Assembly: GCF_932526225.1 (NCBI RefSeq)
Contig: NC_064037.1
Location: 1,180,001-1,240,000 of the forward strand
Source of the DNA: Nematostella vectensis
Taxonomy: Eukaryota; Cnidaria; Anthozoa; Actiniaria; Edwardsiidae
DNA: 60,000 nucleotides
Direction: 5' to 3'
The notes below the pieces were generated by a model, which saw only the letters and a program-made list of their open reading frames with translations, did no database searches and was not told the origin of the DNA. Shown here in pieces: positions 37,800 through 47,219 of this stretch. The translations under genes were made by a program, and so were the position numbers. Numbering within the stretch: the first letter of the stretch is position 1; each line of letters begins with the position of its first letter.

Positions 37800-38153
37800 C
37801 GTGTGTGAAGATTGGTTCTCGCGTCTGGGCAAAAGCTGAAAAAGGCTGCTACCTCCGTGGTATCGTGGTCGCCGTCGACGACGATGTCCATGTAAAACTA
37901 GAAAATGGCAGCCGTGTTAAGCACAAGAAGAGTCCAACCGAGGTCGCGTTCGTGCCAGACATCATCCCTCACCCACTCGAAATAGAAGTAGGCACGAGGG
38001 TACTAGCACGCTGGTTTAACCGACTCGACACTTACTACCCTGCTATTGTCACGGGGATAAGAAGGACTTATTACGACGTTAGGTACGACGATGGTGATAA
38101 AGGAAGCAATGTGATCGCGGAGATACGACTTCTGAAGCTGCCCGAGGTGGAAG
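37800..38153 (+). CDS. Tudor-like gene, exon 3: DUF4537/Tudor-like domain
   Basis: Acceptor ttctttgtgttattcag, donor G/GTATGT, phase 1 on both sides; 118 residues. It reads as two consecutive beta-barrel-type repeats. The first is CVKIGSRVWAKAEKGCYLRG, then IVVAVDDDVHVKLENGSRVK. The second is EVGTRVLARWFNRLDTYYPA, then IVTGIRRTYYDVRYDDGDKG. The G(S/T)RVxA start, the aromatic Y-Y-P-A-I-V core and the YDVRYDDGD signature are typical of Tudor-like and DUF4537 domains (known from VWA3A/B- and C11orf16-like animal proteins). Such domains usually bind methylated or other protein ligands; the ligand here is unknown. This exon is the strongest functional clue in the gene. Confidence 0.82.
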
Positions 38154-39731
38154 GTATGTACTTGGGCCAAGTGCAGGGTGTGGAAGGTGACCAGGGTTCA
38201 TGTGATTGACAATGTTGTCTTCCCAAGGAGAAAATAATCTGTTCGAAATTGCATAGTATTATATAGTATAGCCAGTGTAGTTGCAATATGAAAAATGTTC
38301 TGCCAGTGACACGACTCTTTTTAAAAAAGAGCCTTAAAAGCATCATGGTGTTTTTCAAGGTGGGTAATTTGGACCGATTTCAGGTGAAAAAGGAAGTCAA
38401 ATATAGAGCTGCAAAAGTGAACTTTTTTATGCCCATACTAGTTGGTTTTGGATTGAACTTTGGGCATTGGGGTTTCAAAAGAAACAATTTGATACAAGTT
38501 ATCAGAATGGTCTGGTTGAAGATGCTGTATTTATATTATGTAAAAGAGATAAGATAAGAATTGCAAAAATGGAAAATGTAACACGTCGGTATGTGGGGAA
38601 GTTCTGAATCGGATTGTTCGTCTTTTGTCGACAAGGCAGATTTTAAGGTCCTTTTAATTGTTACCTGGGGACATAGACCTAGACCTAGACCTAGACCTAG
38701 ACCTAGATATAGACCTAGACCTAGACCTAGACCTAGACCTAGACCTAGACCTAGACCTAGACCTAGACATAGACATAGACATAGACATAGACATAGACAT
38801 AGACATAGACATAGACATAGACATAGACATAGACTTAGACTTAGACATAGACCTAGACCTAGACCTAGACCTAGACCTAGACCTAGACCTAGACCTAGAC
38901 CTAGACCTAGACCTAGACCTAGACCTAGACCTAGACCTAGACCTAGACCTAGACCTAGACCTAGACCTAGACCTAGACCTAGACCTAGACCTAGACCTAG
39001 ACCTAGACCTAGACCTAGACCTAGACCTAGACCTAGACCTAGACCTAGACCTAGACCTAGACCTAGACCTAGACCTAGACCTAGACCTAGACCTAGACCT
39101 AGACCTAGACCTAGACCTAGACCTAGACCTAGACCTAGACCTAGACCTAGACCTAGACCTAGACCTAGACCTAGACCTAGACCTAGACCTAGACCTAGAC
39201 CTAGACCTAGACCTAGACCTAGACCTAGACCTAGACCTAGACCTAGACCTAGACCTAGACCTAGACCTAGACCTAGACCTAGACCTAGACCTAGACATAG
39301 ACATAGACATAGACATAGACATAGACCTAGACATAGACATACGCGGGTACAAAGTTCTTGTTTTTTGTTTATGTTTTTTGTTACCTGGGGACATAGACCT
39401 AGACATAGACATACGCGGGTACAAAGTTCTTGTTTTTTGTTTATGTTTTTTTGTTACCTGGGGACATAGACCTAGACATAGACATACGCGGGTACAAAGT
39501 TCTTGTTTTTTGTTTATGTTTTTTTGTTACCTGGGGACATAGACCTAGACATAGACATACGCGGGTACAAAGTTCTTGTTTTTGTTTATGTTTTTTTGTT
39601 ACCTGGGGACATAGACCTAGACATAGACATACGCGGGTACAAAGTTCTTGTTTTTTGTTTATGTTTTTTTGTTACCTGGGGACATAGATCTGGACGCGGT
39701 ACAAAGTTCTTGTATTGTTCTTTTTTCGCAG
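38154..39731 (+). other. Intron 3 of the Tudor-like gene, carrying a hexanucleotide expansion
   Basis: A 1.58-kb intron, two thirds of it tandem repeat. The repeat region runs to within about 25 bp of the acceptor (ttcttttttcgcag). Confidence 0.75.
38658..39706. repeat. Hexanucleotide (ACCTAG/ACATAG)n block nested in a 73-bp minisatellite
   Basis: About 110 copies of acctag, with blocks of acatag near 38768-38830 and 39296-39330, occupy about 38671-39340. They sit inside the first of six copies of a 72-73-bp unit that begins ttgttacctggggacatag (starts at 38658, 39378, 39451, 39524, 39596, 39669). The other copies hold only two to four hexamers, so the block looks like an expansion within one copy. 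Frames reading RPRPRP, DLDLDL or RSRSRS are by-products of the 6-bp period. Confidence 0.96.
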
Positions 39732-40078
39732 GCGGCACCTCCATCCCCTCCTGGTCATCACTGGATGGCCTGCCAAGAGTAGGCGGGCTATGCATCGAGT
39801 CTACCGACAACCAACCCGAGGGTACCCCCCAGGAACAATGGGTTCGCTCGCCCCGGGACTCGCCAGTCGAACTGACGGAGTCGCCCAGTGACCTGGACAC
39901 GGATAAGGATGGTCACTTTGGCTACGAGAACAACTTCCAGCACCTGACTCCCGACAGCCATCAGTACCATCATGCGCCCGTGGAACGGAACTTCAGTCAG
40001 GTCAGCGGTAGTTCGTGTGACAGCGGTTACCATGGTGGAGCGGGAAACAGTCGTAAGAGGAAGACTGGGCTCTGGGGA
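39732..40078 (+). CDS. Tudor-like gene, exon 4: Ser/Asp-rich linker
   Basis: Acceptor ttcttttttcgcag, entered in phase 1: GGTSIPSWSSLDGLPRVGGL, then CIESTDNQPEGTPQEQWVRS. It continues into an acidic Ser/Pro-rich stretch with TESPSDLDTDKDG and SGSSCDSGYHGG, and a basic NSRKRK. It looks disordered and may carry phosphorylation sites. There are two donors in range: GGA/GTAAGT at 40079 (phase 0, joins the 19-nt exon at 40914) and CACT/GTAAGT at 40089 (phase 1, joins directly to 43308). Both keep the later frame, so alternative splicing is possible. Confidence 0.62.
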
Positions 40079-40163
40079 GTAAGTCACTGTAAGTTGATTT
40101 GGCTGACCGCTGACCGCTTGTGCACAAAACCAAAGGCGCTTCTATGACGAGATATTTTTTATT

Positions 40164-40615
40164 TAAACACGAGGTTCCGCTCTAAAAGGGACAGCTCCTC
40201 CCACCTCCGGGCTCAAATTTGCAATTATAATCAGAACACTGCCACGCTTATTTCTGAGCTGGAATAAAACTATTCAGCTGGAATAAAACTATTTTTGCAC
40301 ATGTAACAAGACACTTGTGTTTAGAGATTGCTAACTTAGTGATTTGCCTTCCAATTATAAATTTTGCGCTATCCATAATCTATCGCATCTGCATAAATTA
40401 TTCTCGGGCTGTGATGGGAATGCTCGTATTTTAGAGCGCACACAGCTTGGTATAGCATTATTTTACGATAGACAGACACTAGGAATGATATTTATTTTGG
40501 TTTAGAATATGAAATTTGAATTTAGCGCTCAGAGCAATTGTCCTGACATGTTGACTACCCATTGACGGCTGGGGCTGGGAGGAGCTATCCCCTTTATAGC
40601 GGAACCTCGTGTTTA
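40164..40615. mobile_element. MITE-like element with about 40-bp terminal inverted repeats
   Basis: The left end reads taaacacgaggttccgct and the right end is its inverse (agcggaacctcgtgttta). The match continues with few mismatches through gctcctccca. Length is 452 bp with no coding capacity. The ends may be flanked by TA, which would fit a Tc1/mariner-type origin, but the duplication is ambiguous because the repeat itself starts with TA. It lies in the intron after exon 4. Confidence 0.75.
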
Positions 40616-40913
40616 CGCCTTTTTTTGTAAAGGGGTTGCTTGGTCTGAAATTATCATGGGTATAGCTACCCGCACTCATGAGAGCCTGCCGTAATTTACT
40701 TCCGCCAAAGTGAAATACGACGACTCGCCTAATAACGGATGCGAGAGAGCTAGTGATTTCTCAGAGCCTGTGATAAGCCTCTGAGCTAGTCTGCCAAGAT
40801 ATGTCTTCACCTTAGACACGTTCTTCTGTCATTGCCGCCAAGTGTTTAAATATCCGCTATAGATGAGAAATGCTTAAGCTATCTTTGCTTTGCATGCCCC
40901 AATTCTTTTGCAG

Positions 40914-40932
40914 ACTGCCCTGTGCTTCCACT
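40914..40932 (+). CDS. Possible 19-nt microexon (or alternative 3'-terminal exon to 40996)
   Basis: Acceptor ttcttttgcag, then TALCFH and T/GTAAGT. It converts phase 0 (from the 40078 donor) to phase 1, which is what the next exon needs. If the donor is ignored, the frame runs on to a TAA near 40994 (TALCFHCKLKTLEANLRD, then GMYISVAV), which would make a short isoform. The cactgtaagttga string at its end also occurs at the end of exon 4, so the two may be related by duplication. Confidence 0.35.
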
Positions 40933-41069
40933 GTAAGTTGAAGACTCTGGAAGCCAACTTGCGTGACGGGATGTACATTTCAGTAGCAGTATAACAATTC
41001 ACTGTAGAGTTCAGCTCATCTCTATTCTAGAAAACCTTTAAAAGAAAAAGTCGACAACAACGCAGATTT

Positions 41070-41130
41070 ATGTTTTTTAGAACGATATTTCGGCAGGCCA
41101 ATACCTGCCTTCTTCAGGTTATAACCTAAA
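41070..41130 (-). ncRNA. Degenerate hammerhead-ribozyme-like core, Penelope-type remnant
   Basis: On the minus strand CTGAAGA (41117-41111) is followed by one A, a perfect 6-bp stem GGCAGG/CCTGCC with a 6-nt loop, and then GAAA (41091-41088). This is the CUGANGA-stem II-GAAA order of a hammerhead, with one extra base before stem II that would probably impair it. Similar ctgaagaaggc...gccgaaa strings are known from Penelope-like retroelements. No reverse transcriptase is nearby, so this would be a fragment. Confidence 0.35.
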
Positions 41131-41661
41131 TTATCAACTGTCGACGCAGACCACAAGGTCCGACGCACACCAGCAGATAGAGGCTGTCCGGTGGTTTCTT
41201 CCTACGTTTTTGTCTATTCTATAGCTGAAATAGGCTATGCATAATATTTCCCAAAATGATAAGATATTTCAATATTCGATATTATAATTATATTGAATTA
41301 TTATATGGCAACAACCACTTCCGGTGGAATGGCCCACGCTGATTGGGTGTTGAGCGGTCCGGATCCTCCTGTAATGACCGCGGTCGTTACAAAAAAACCG
41401 ACGACGACTCACTCGAGAAAATCAACAACAAAAAGGTTGTTGTTAACACTGTTATAGCAATTTGTTGCCAGTTTTATGCAAGGATGAGTTTCAATATTTA
41501 TATTCAGACAATGAGTTTTATTACATACTTAAGCTTACTTATCTTATTAATTTTTTTCCTGAATTTAATTTTCAACTTTGTTTACCTTTCTTCTAAACAG
41601 TTGCTTCTTAGAGTTTCGCTGATGTTCGTGAAGATCGCTTGCTCGTGAAGATCGCTTGCTC

Positions 41662-41752
41662 GGTCCGTACTGAGAAATCTCAGGCCTTGGTCTCTTGGCA
41701 CAGACTCGGTCTGTACAAAAAGCCCGCGGGCTGAGATTTCTCAGTACGGACC
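41662..41752. repeat. Perfect 22-bp inverted repeat (hairpin)
   Basis: ggtccgtactgagaaatctc plus ag at 41662-41683 is exactly inverted at 41731-41752. The 47-nt loop ends in the palindrome agcccgcgggct. A tandem gatcgcttgctcgtgaa duplication lies just upstream. It may be a foldback element or transcript hairpin in the intron before exon 6. Confidence 0.85.
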
Positions 41753-41794
41753 TCGCGCTGGGTTAATAAGTAGTATATATTAAGATATTTCAAA

Positions 41795-41975
41795 ATCGAA
41801 CCCCAGTGTCACGCAAGTCGGCTCCAGTGTCACGTAAGTCGGCTTCAGTGTCACGCAAGTCGACTCCAGTGTCACGCAAGTCGATTTCATTGTCGCGCAA
41901 ATCGGCTCCAGTGTCACGCAAGTCGGCTCCAGTGTCACGCAAGTCGGTTCCAGTGTCACGCAAATCGGCTCCATA
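41795..41975. repeat. 21-bp minisatellite
   Basis: About nine copies of gctccagtgtcacgcaagtcg. The minus-strand 7-residue LEPTCVT repeat is a by-product of the 21-bp period. Confidence 0.93.
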
Positions 41976-42091
41976 GTCTTGAATACAGCATGGTTTTATT
42001 TACGTCATGCTAAAGGGGAGAACGCTTACTTTTATCGGCCGCAGAGCACGCTGGGTATTCAAGCATGCGTCTAGTTATTTTGTTATTTGAG

Positions 42092-42346
42092 CAAGGGTGC
42101 TGGGAACAAAGGTTGTTTGATAAATTGATTTAGATATGACAAACAACGAAATTCCCCTCTGATTTGGTCGAGTTTTGCCTTGTTTTGCGACGCGCTCTCC
42201 GTTTTTATACGTAGATACCCGGTCAAGTTACGTTGCGTAATCCGAGCTACTACCCCGCGGTGCGCGAACAGTCCCCGACGCTATATACGAAACGTGCCCG
42301 ACCTAAGAAATCAATTTACCAAACAACCTCTGTTCCCAAGCCCATG
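42092..42346. mobile_element. 255-bp MITE with long terminal inverted repeats and TTTGAG target duplication
   Basis: The left end, caagggtgctgggaacaaag and onward to ttgataaattgattta, is matched in inverse at the right end (taaatcaatttacc-type sequence, gttcccaagcccatg) with a few mismatches over about 38 bp. TTTGAG flanks both sides (42086-42091 and 42347-42352). It has no coding capacity. The CAAGGG...CCCATG ends recall hAT-type elements, which normally make 8-bp duplications, so the superfamily is open. Confidence 0.82.
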
Positions 42347-43307
42347 TTTGAGTCTCTTTCCATACTTTCTTTGGCCATAATTTCTCTATCTTCCTCTTCC
42401 TTGTAAAATTTGGAAGCCTTAGACAGATCTAACCTGCAATGCCAGGATGGATATCCCTCAGCGGTTTTCTGATTCTTTTCACACGGATATAACAGGGCAG
42501 CATTATAGTAACTCCTGTCAGTTTGTTCTTGCTACATAACGACTAACCACACGCAATGCGCACGATTCTGTCTGCTTTACCCGCTGGACCGCCTGTACCG
42601 CCTATTTCACGAATCTTGTATGTGCACCATCGAAGAGTCGCATGAATACAATTACATACTGACATAGTTGAGTGTTGAAACCAATGATATTTTTGCATGC
42701 GGCAGGTCGATGATTCAAGATTTAAGTCGTAGCATGTGCATGTCTATGTTTCTGGATTAGGGTGGAACAAAGAAGAGCTCATAACTTATTGATTATATTT
42801 CGACAATAATTGTTTAAACTAAATTATATATTTGGCGATTGACATATTTGGCGATCTCTTTCAACTGCTTTATCATTATTAAACCGCTCAGAGAAAACCT
42901 TGCACAGAAAAAAAGTCATTCCTATCAGCTATTTTGAAAAATACAAATAAATTTCTGAAGATATCTTCCCAGGTAACTGTTAAACTAAGGCAACATGTGT
43001 TTGATATGGCAAGCTTGCAACCACTAGCAATACTATCATTATTTGGTTGAAATCTGGAGCCAAAGTACGTAGCTTTTTTTCTCCTTCTGGAAAGCCTTCA
43101 AGCATGAAGCCCAAAGTTTTTGTACCAACCATTGCATGACGCAGACGTCTAGAAGTGCATGACACTGTTGCAATAACTCACAAGTCCTTCGCGTTATGGC
43201 ATCTTTTGGCTCGTGGTGATCAAACGCTGCGTTGAACCCGCAAAAAAAGGGATGGAGAATCAGCGTCTCCTCATGAATCTCAGACCTATTTTCTTCTCTG
43301 TCTTCAG

Positions 43308-43514
43308 CGGAATCTAAAGACCCCAGCGTCAGTTACGATTCCAGGTTCCTTACTCCCTTCTCCTATATCTCAAACTTCCACATTCCTGGTCTGTCAGAAG
43401 ATAGGAGAATTCTAAGCGCTCTGAGTGTCGGCTCAAGCGTAGACTCTGGATACCAGGGTAGCGGCTTCGGTAGTAACGACATACGACCAATGAACAGGCA
43501 GTCTAAATCTACAT
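43308..43514 (+). CDS. Tudor-like gene, exon 6
   Basis: Acceptor ttcttctctgtcttcag, donor T/GTAAGT, phase 1 in and out. It encodes (S)ESKDPSVSYDSRFLTPFSY, then ISNFHIPGLSEDRRILSALS and VGSSVDSGYQGSGFGS. The GSSVDSGYQGSG string echoes GSSCDSGYHGG of exon 4, which supports both the frame and membership of the same gene. It looks disordered and Ser-rich. Confidence 0.65.
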
Positions 43515-44105
43515 GTAAGTGCCCTCGCATGGCGTCTTGGCTTGTAACTCGCCCAGGGCGCAGGGCAGTGGCAACTTGCCGACAGACAAGTAACAAGTCT
43601 TGTTCGACGCCCCATGAATGTTAGAAAAAGAACAATTAGCGACTATTTATATTAGGCAATGGCGAGAGTTTTATGAGTTTCTTCTAAAATGCCACACACG
43701 GATTATCTGACCATTCGAATTTCGAATACTTCCCAAGGAATAAATGCTTGAAGGTAAACAATAGAGTTGGGGATCCATGATACCCCGAATGACAGATTGG
43801 TTTGGGTTTTCCGCTGAAAAATAAAAGGAAATCGATATTTTTGTCTTTTTACTCCGATATATGATAACTTTACGTAGAAAAAACATTAGAAAAAACATTA
43901 TCGACTATGGCATGCAAACTGATGGTTTCAATCTCATCCACAGAACATGACACTTTTTCGCATCGGCATTATCGTTCACCAACATTTTTACTTTGCATAG
44001 CACTTCTCTTGATTGTGTTCAATTTTCTCAGAATCAGCACGTTTGCATGAAACCTCAAAAGGGCGATGAGCCACTTTGTCTGCTTTCTTAACTCGCAAGG
44101 GAAAA

Positions 44106-44305
44106 AGGTCACAACATGCACCTCACCAAAGACGTGCTTGGCACACCTCTCACTCATAGAGGCTTACATTAAGCAGGTCACCGTGTATCAGTGAGTGAAG
44201 AAAGGGTCACAACACGCACCTCACCACAGACGTGCTTGGCACACCTCTCACTCATAGAGGCTTACATTAAGTATACCCGTGTATCAGTGAGTAAAGAAAG
44301 TGATT
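44106..44305. repeat. Direct duplication of about 103 bp in the intron before exon 7
   Basis: gacgtgcttggcacacctct and the following tcactcatagaggcttacat occur twice, with ggtcacaaca(t/c)gcacctcacca in front of each copy. The second copy ends about 45 bp before the exon 7 acceptor. Confidence 0.9.
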
Positions 44306-44349
44306 CATCACTTCCAAGAAAACAAGGTCTATTGTGATTTGCATTGCAG

Positions 44350-44934
44350 GTCCAGGAAAAGCCGTCCCCGTTTGCAAATACGTCGAAGAAGACACTTGTC
44401 AGTACAACGGCGAAACCAGTGACAATCCCCTGTCAGACAACGAAACCAGTAACTCCACCACCTACTCAACCAATCATGACACAGGCTACCTCTCGGAACA
44501 CTACTCAACCAATCATGATACAGGCTACCTCTCGGAACACTACAGCTCCAGCTTTTCAACGCACTTCGAGGGAACTCACTACTCCAACCATGTTCCCGCC
44601 TCGCGACCTCAAAAAGACCGCTCACGGAGCTTTACGTCCGGCGACACAGACCCGGAAAATAGTACCAAAGTCGCCCCGAGACTTCCTAGAAAACACTCTG
44701 AGCACAGCAGCTCTAGATTCGGTGCACACCTCGCCCCGCCTTTACCGGAAGAAAATGGCACCCAATTCTCCACAAAGTGCGAGCGCTATCCTGGAGCCAA
44801 GCTCGTTGGATCTTGTCCAAGACATAATGGACGGCATGACACCGAGGGTTTTACGAAGACAATTGGTATCAGCCGGTCAGCGGACGAACTGTCAAGCAAG
44901 CCGAAGTCACATGATGAGCTGCCGAGATACATAG
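44350..44934 (+). CDS. Tudor-like gene, exon 7: long disordered tail
   Basis: Acceptor gatttgcattgcag, donor G/GTATGA, phase 1 in and out; 195 residues. The spliced frame gives (C)PGKAVPVCKYVEEDTCQYN, then a 13-residue direct repeat, YSTNHDTGYLSEH, twice (44463-44501 and 44502-44540). A Ser/Arg/His-rich region follows, ending KSHDELPRYI. The DTGYLS motifs match DSGY motifs of exons 4 and 6. A second frame (44344-44934) is open across the whole exon and rich in Thr/Pro (KPVTPPPTQPIM). I prefer the first because of the phase match and shared motifs, but the second cannot be dismissed. Confidence 0.6.
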   Translation, partial: VQEKPSPFANTSKKTLVSTTAKPVTIPCQTTKPVTPPPTQPIMTQATSRNTTQPIMIQATSRNTTAPAFQRTSRELTTPTMFPPRDLKKTAHGALRPATQTRKIVPKSPRDFLENTLSTAALDSVHTSPRLYRKKMAPNSPQSASAILEPSSLDLVQDIMDGMTPRVLRRQLVSAGQRTNCQASRSHMMSCRDT

Positions 44935-45530
44935 GTATGACGTATGGTATGACGTATGTATGGCGTGCATTGGCATGAAGTCAGCATGGTCGAACATAGG
45001 TATGTATGACGTGCATTGACATGAAGTCAGCATGGTCGAACATAGGTATGTATGACGTGCATTGACATGAAGTCAGCATGGTCGAACATAGGTATGTATG
45101 ACGTGCATTGACATGAAGTCAGCATGGTCGAACATAGGTATGTATGACGTGCATTGACATGAAGTCAGCATGGTCGAACATATGACGTGCATTGACATGA
45201 AGTCAGCATGGTCGAACATAGGTATGTATGACGTGCATTGGCATGAAGTCAGCATGGTCGAACATATGACGTGCATTGACATGAAGTCAGCATGGTCGAA
45301 CATAGGTATGTATGACGTGCATTGACATGAAGTCAGCATGGTCGAACATAGGTATGTATGACGTGCATTGGCATGAAGTCAGCATGGTCGAACATTTGAC
45401 GTGCATTGACATGAAGTCAGCATGGTCGAACATAGGTATGTATGACGTGCATTGGCATGAAGACAGCATGGTCGAACATAGGTATGTATGACGTGCATTG
45501 ACATGAAGTCAGCATGGGCGAACAAAAAAA
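44935..45530. repeat. 46-bp minisatellite starting at the exon 7 splice donor
   Basis: About 13 copies of a 46-bp unit (gtatgtatgacgtgcattga, then catgaagtcagcatggtcga, then acatag), some shortened to 38 bp. Each full unit contains acatag/gtatgt, nearly identical to the exon 7 junction atacatag/gtatga, so the array looks as if it grew from the donor. The minus-strand frames are by-products. Confidence 0.95.
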
Positions 45531-47035
45531 CGCGTTGCTACAGTAACATCCTCAATGGTTCTTTGCTTGCGATTGCTCGATTGAAGAAAGGGATGAAGAC
45601 CTTAAATTGTAAATCAAACCTCTAAAGGTGTCAATGTAAAGAGTATTCCGTGGGCTTAGCTTTATCCTTGTCTTTATCTAACAATCCGCCATTAGAAGGG
45701 TGACTTGAATTTTATTTCGCCTAATATCGAATGAGTGATAGCTTTTTCCTCCCTTAGCGTGCCCCAAATAAATTCCATGTGGAAACTAGATCCGACAAAT
45801 CCCCTTCGCACCAAACAGTGCCAACTGATTTGAAGGGAAAAAATGATAGATCACGGTCTGAAGTGGGTTATTTATTGTATCTTCAGGTATGGAGACTGTA
45901 ATATAATATATCAAGCAGCCAATGACTGGTCTAGATGTACACAGCATCCGAAAGAGAGAGCCAAGGCGAGGACGCGCCCTCATGCGGCAAACAAGTGGTT
46001 GCTAAGGAAGTCCACGTGATTTTGACACGTGGTTCTTAAGTGATCCACGTGATTTGTCACGTGATCGTCATGCTTCTGGTAGATCGCTCACGTATGCGCA
46101 TGCTTATGAAGGTCGTCTAACAAGTTTAACATTTGACCTTCAAAATGCCAATCGAATATCTATTGGTGGTCATTTTATCATAAAATTGAACTAGATAACC
46201 ACTGGATAGTGTTGTTAAGGTTGTCAATGTGATCACCAATCTACCCACATTGTCGTCAGAAAAGCGAACTTCAATTCCAAATTTGATGACGGGATTATCA
46301 AAGTTGTCCACGTGAAGTCAAAGTTTATCACGTGGCTACCACGTGAATCGAACACGTGCTGGTTGTTTATTTACAGTTCTCTTGAATTCGGTTTGGTGGA
46401 AGTGTGGTTTCGTGATGGTCAAAACATTTGTGATTGACAAGAGAGTAATGCGGTTGCTTATTCCACATAACATCGTGACTTGGTTGTGCAGGGGTATAAC
46501 GCAATCAAAGGGACTGTCTAGGGAACACAATTGTAAACTGGACTTCTACAGAAGCGATCATATATATTTCTAAGATATTCAAGGTACTGCATTCCCTGAA
46601 CTTACGCCGAGACACATTTTGCTACTTTGCAAATGACAGGACCAGCGAACGGATTTTTTTTACCAGTCAATGAAGTATTTTAAATCTTTAAGTTCTGAAG
46701 TAGCGCTTATTTATCAAAAAACGTTTTGTTCTAGACCCAGGCAAGTGAATTTCTAGAGTTTTATATTATTAAACCTTTAGACAAAGCTTGCGAAAGAGTC
46801 AAAACTTGGAAAATGGAAAATGACTTATATCAAGTAGCTGTCAAAATGGATTACTTTAATCTAATGAAGATAATATGATTCTTAAATAGTAGTTGCACTG
46901 TGTTCACGAAAACAAAAAGTGTTATGTATGATGAAAAGGTACTGTATTTGTAGACTAATACTAATAGATTTTTGTTTGTACTAATTTAAGCATAAAGCAG
47001 AAGGCTTAGCAGGACTAGCCTTACCTCGTGAATAA
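45531..47035. other. Intronic or intergenic stretch with a CACGTG cluster
   Basis: No exon is recognised. The notable content is the E-box cluster at 46013-46358. Short frames near 46126-46573 have no recognisable content. Confidence 0.45.
46013..46358. promoter_or_regulatory. Cluster of eight CACGTG palindromes
   Basis: Exact CACGTG hexamers start at 46013, 46026, 46046, 46058, 46309, 46329, 46340 and 46353. Less than 0.1 would be expected by chance in this length. CACGTG is the E-box bound by Myc/Max, USF and CLOCK-type bHLH factors in animals. Neighbouring words (gtgat, ttgtca) also recur, so the cluster may descend from a decayed minisatellite and not be a selected enhancer. Confidence 0.5.
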
Positions 47036-47219
47036 ATGGTTCTTTTTGTAGCGTGTTGTAACTCTATCACCTCTCGACCTCGCTCCTCTCTTCAGCAATT
47101 TATGACCCCTACGATTTCTGTCTGTTTATCACCTCTTTTGTCTGAAGTTTTACCTTTTTTTTCTGAATATGTTGTAACTTTGTCACCTTTTGGGCCCCTC
47201 GCCTCCCTCTTCTGCATTT

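Noticed and set aside
38671-39340. Telomeric identity of the ACCTAG hexamer array
   Set aside because: Its complement is CTAGGT, not a rotation of TTAGGG, and it lies within an intron.
38591-39542. Long Arg-Pro, Asp-Leu and Arg-Ser repeat proteins
   Set aside because: They are translations of the hexanucleotide array; a 6-bp period keeps every stop-free frame open. The array lies in an intron.
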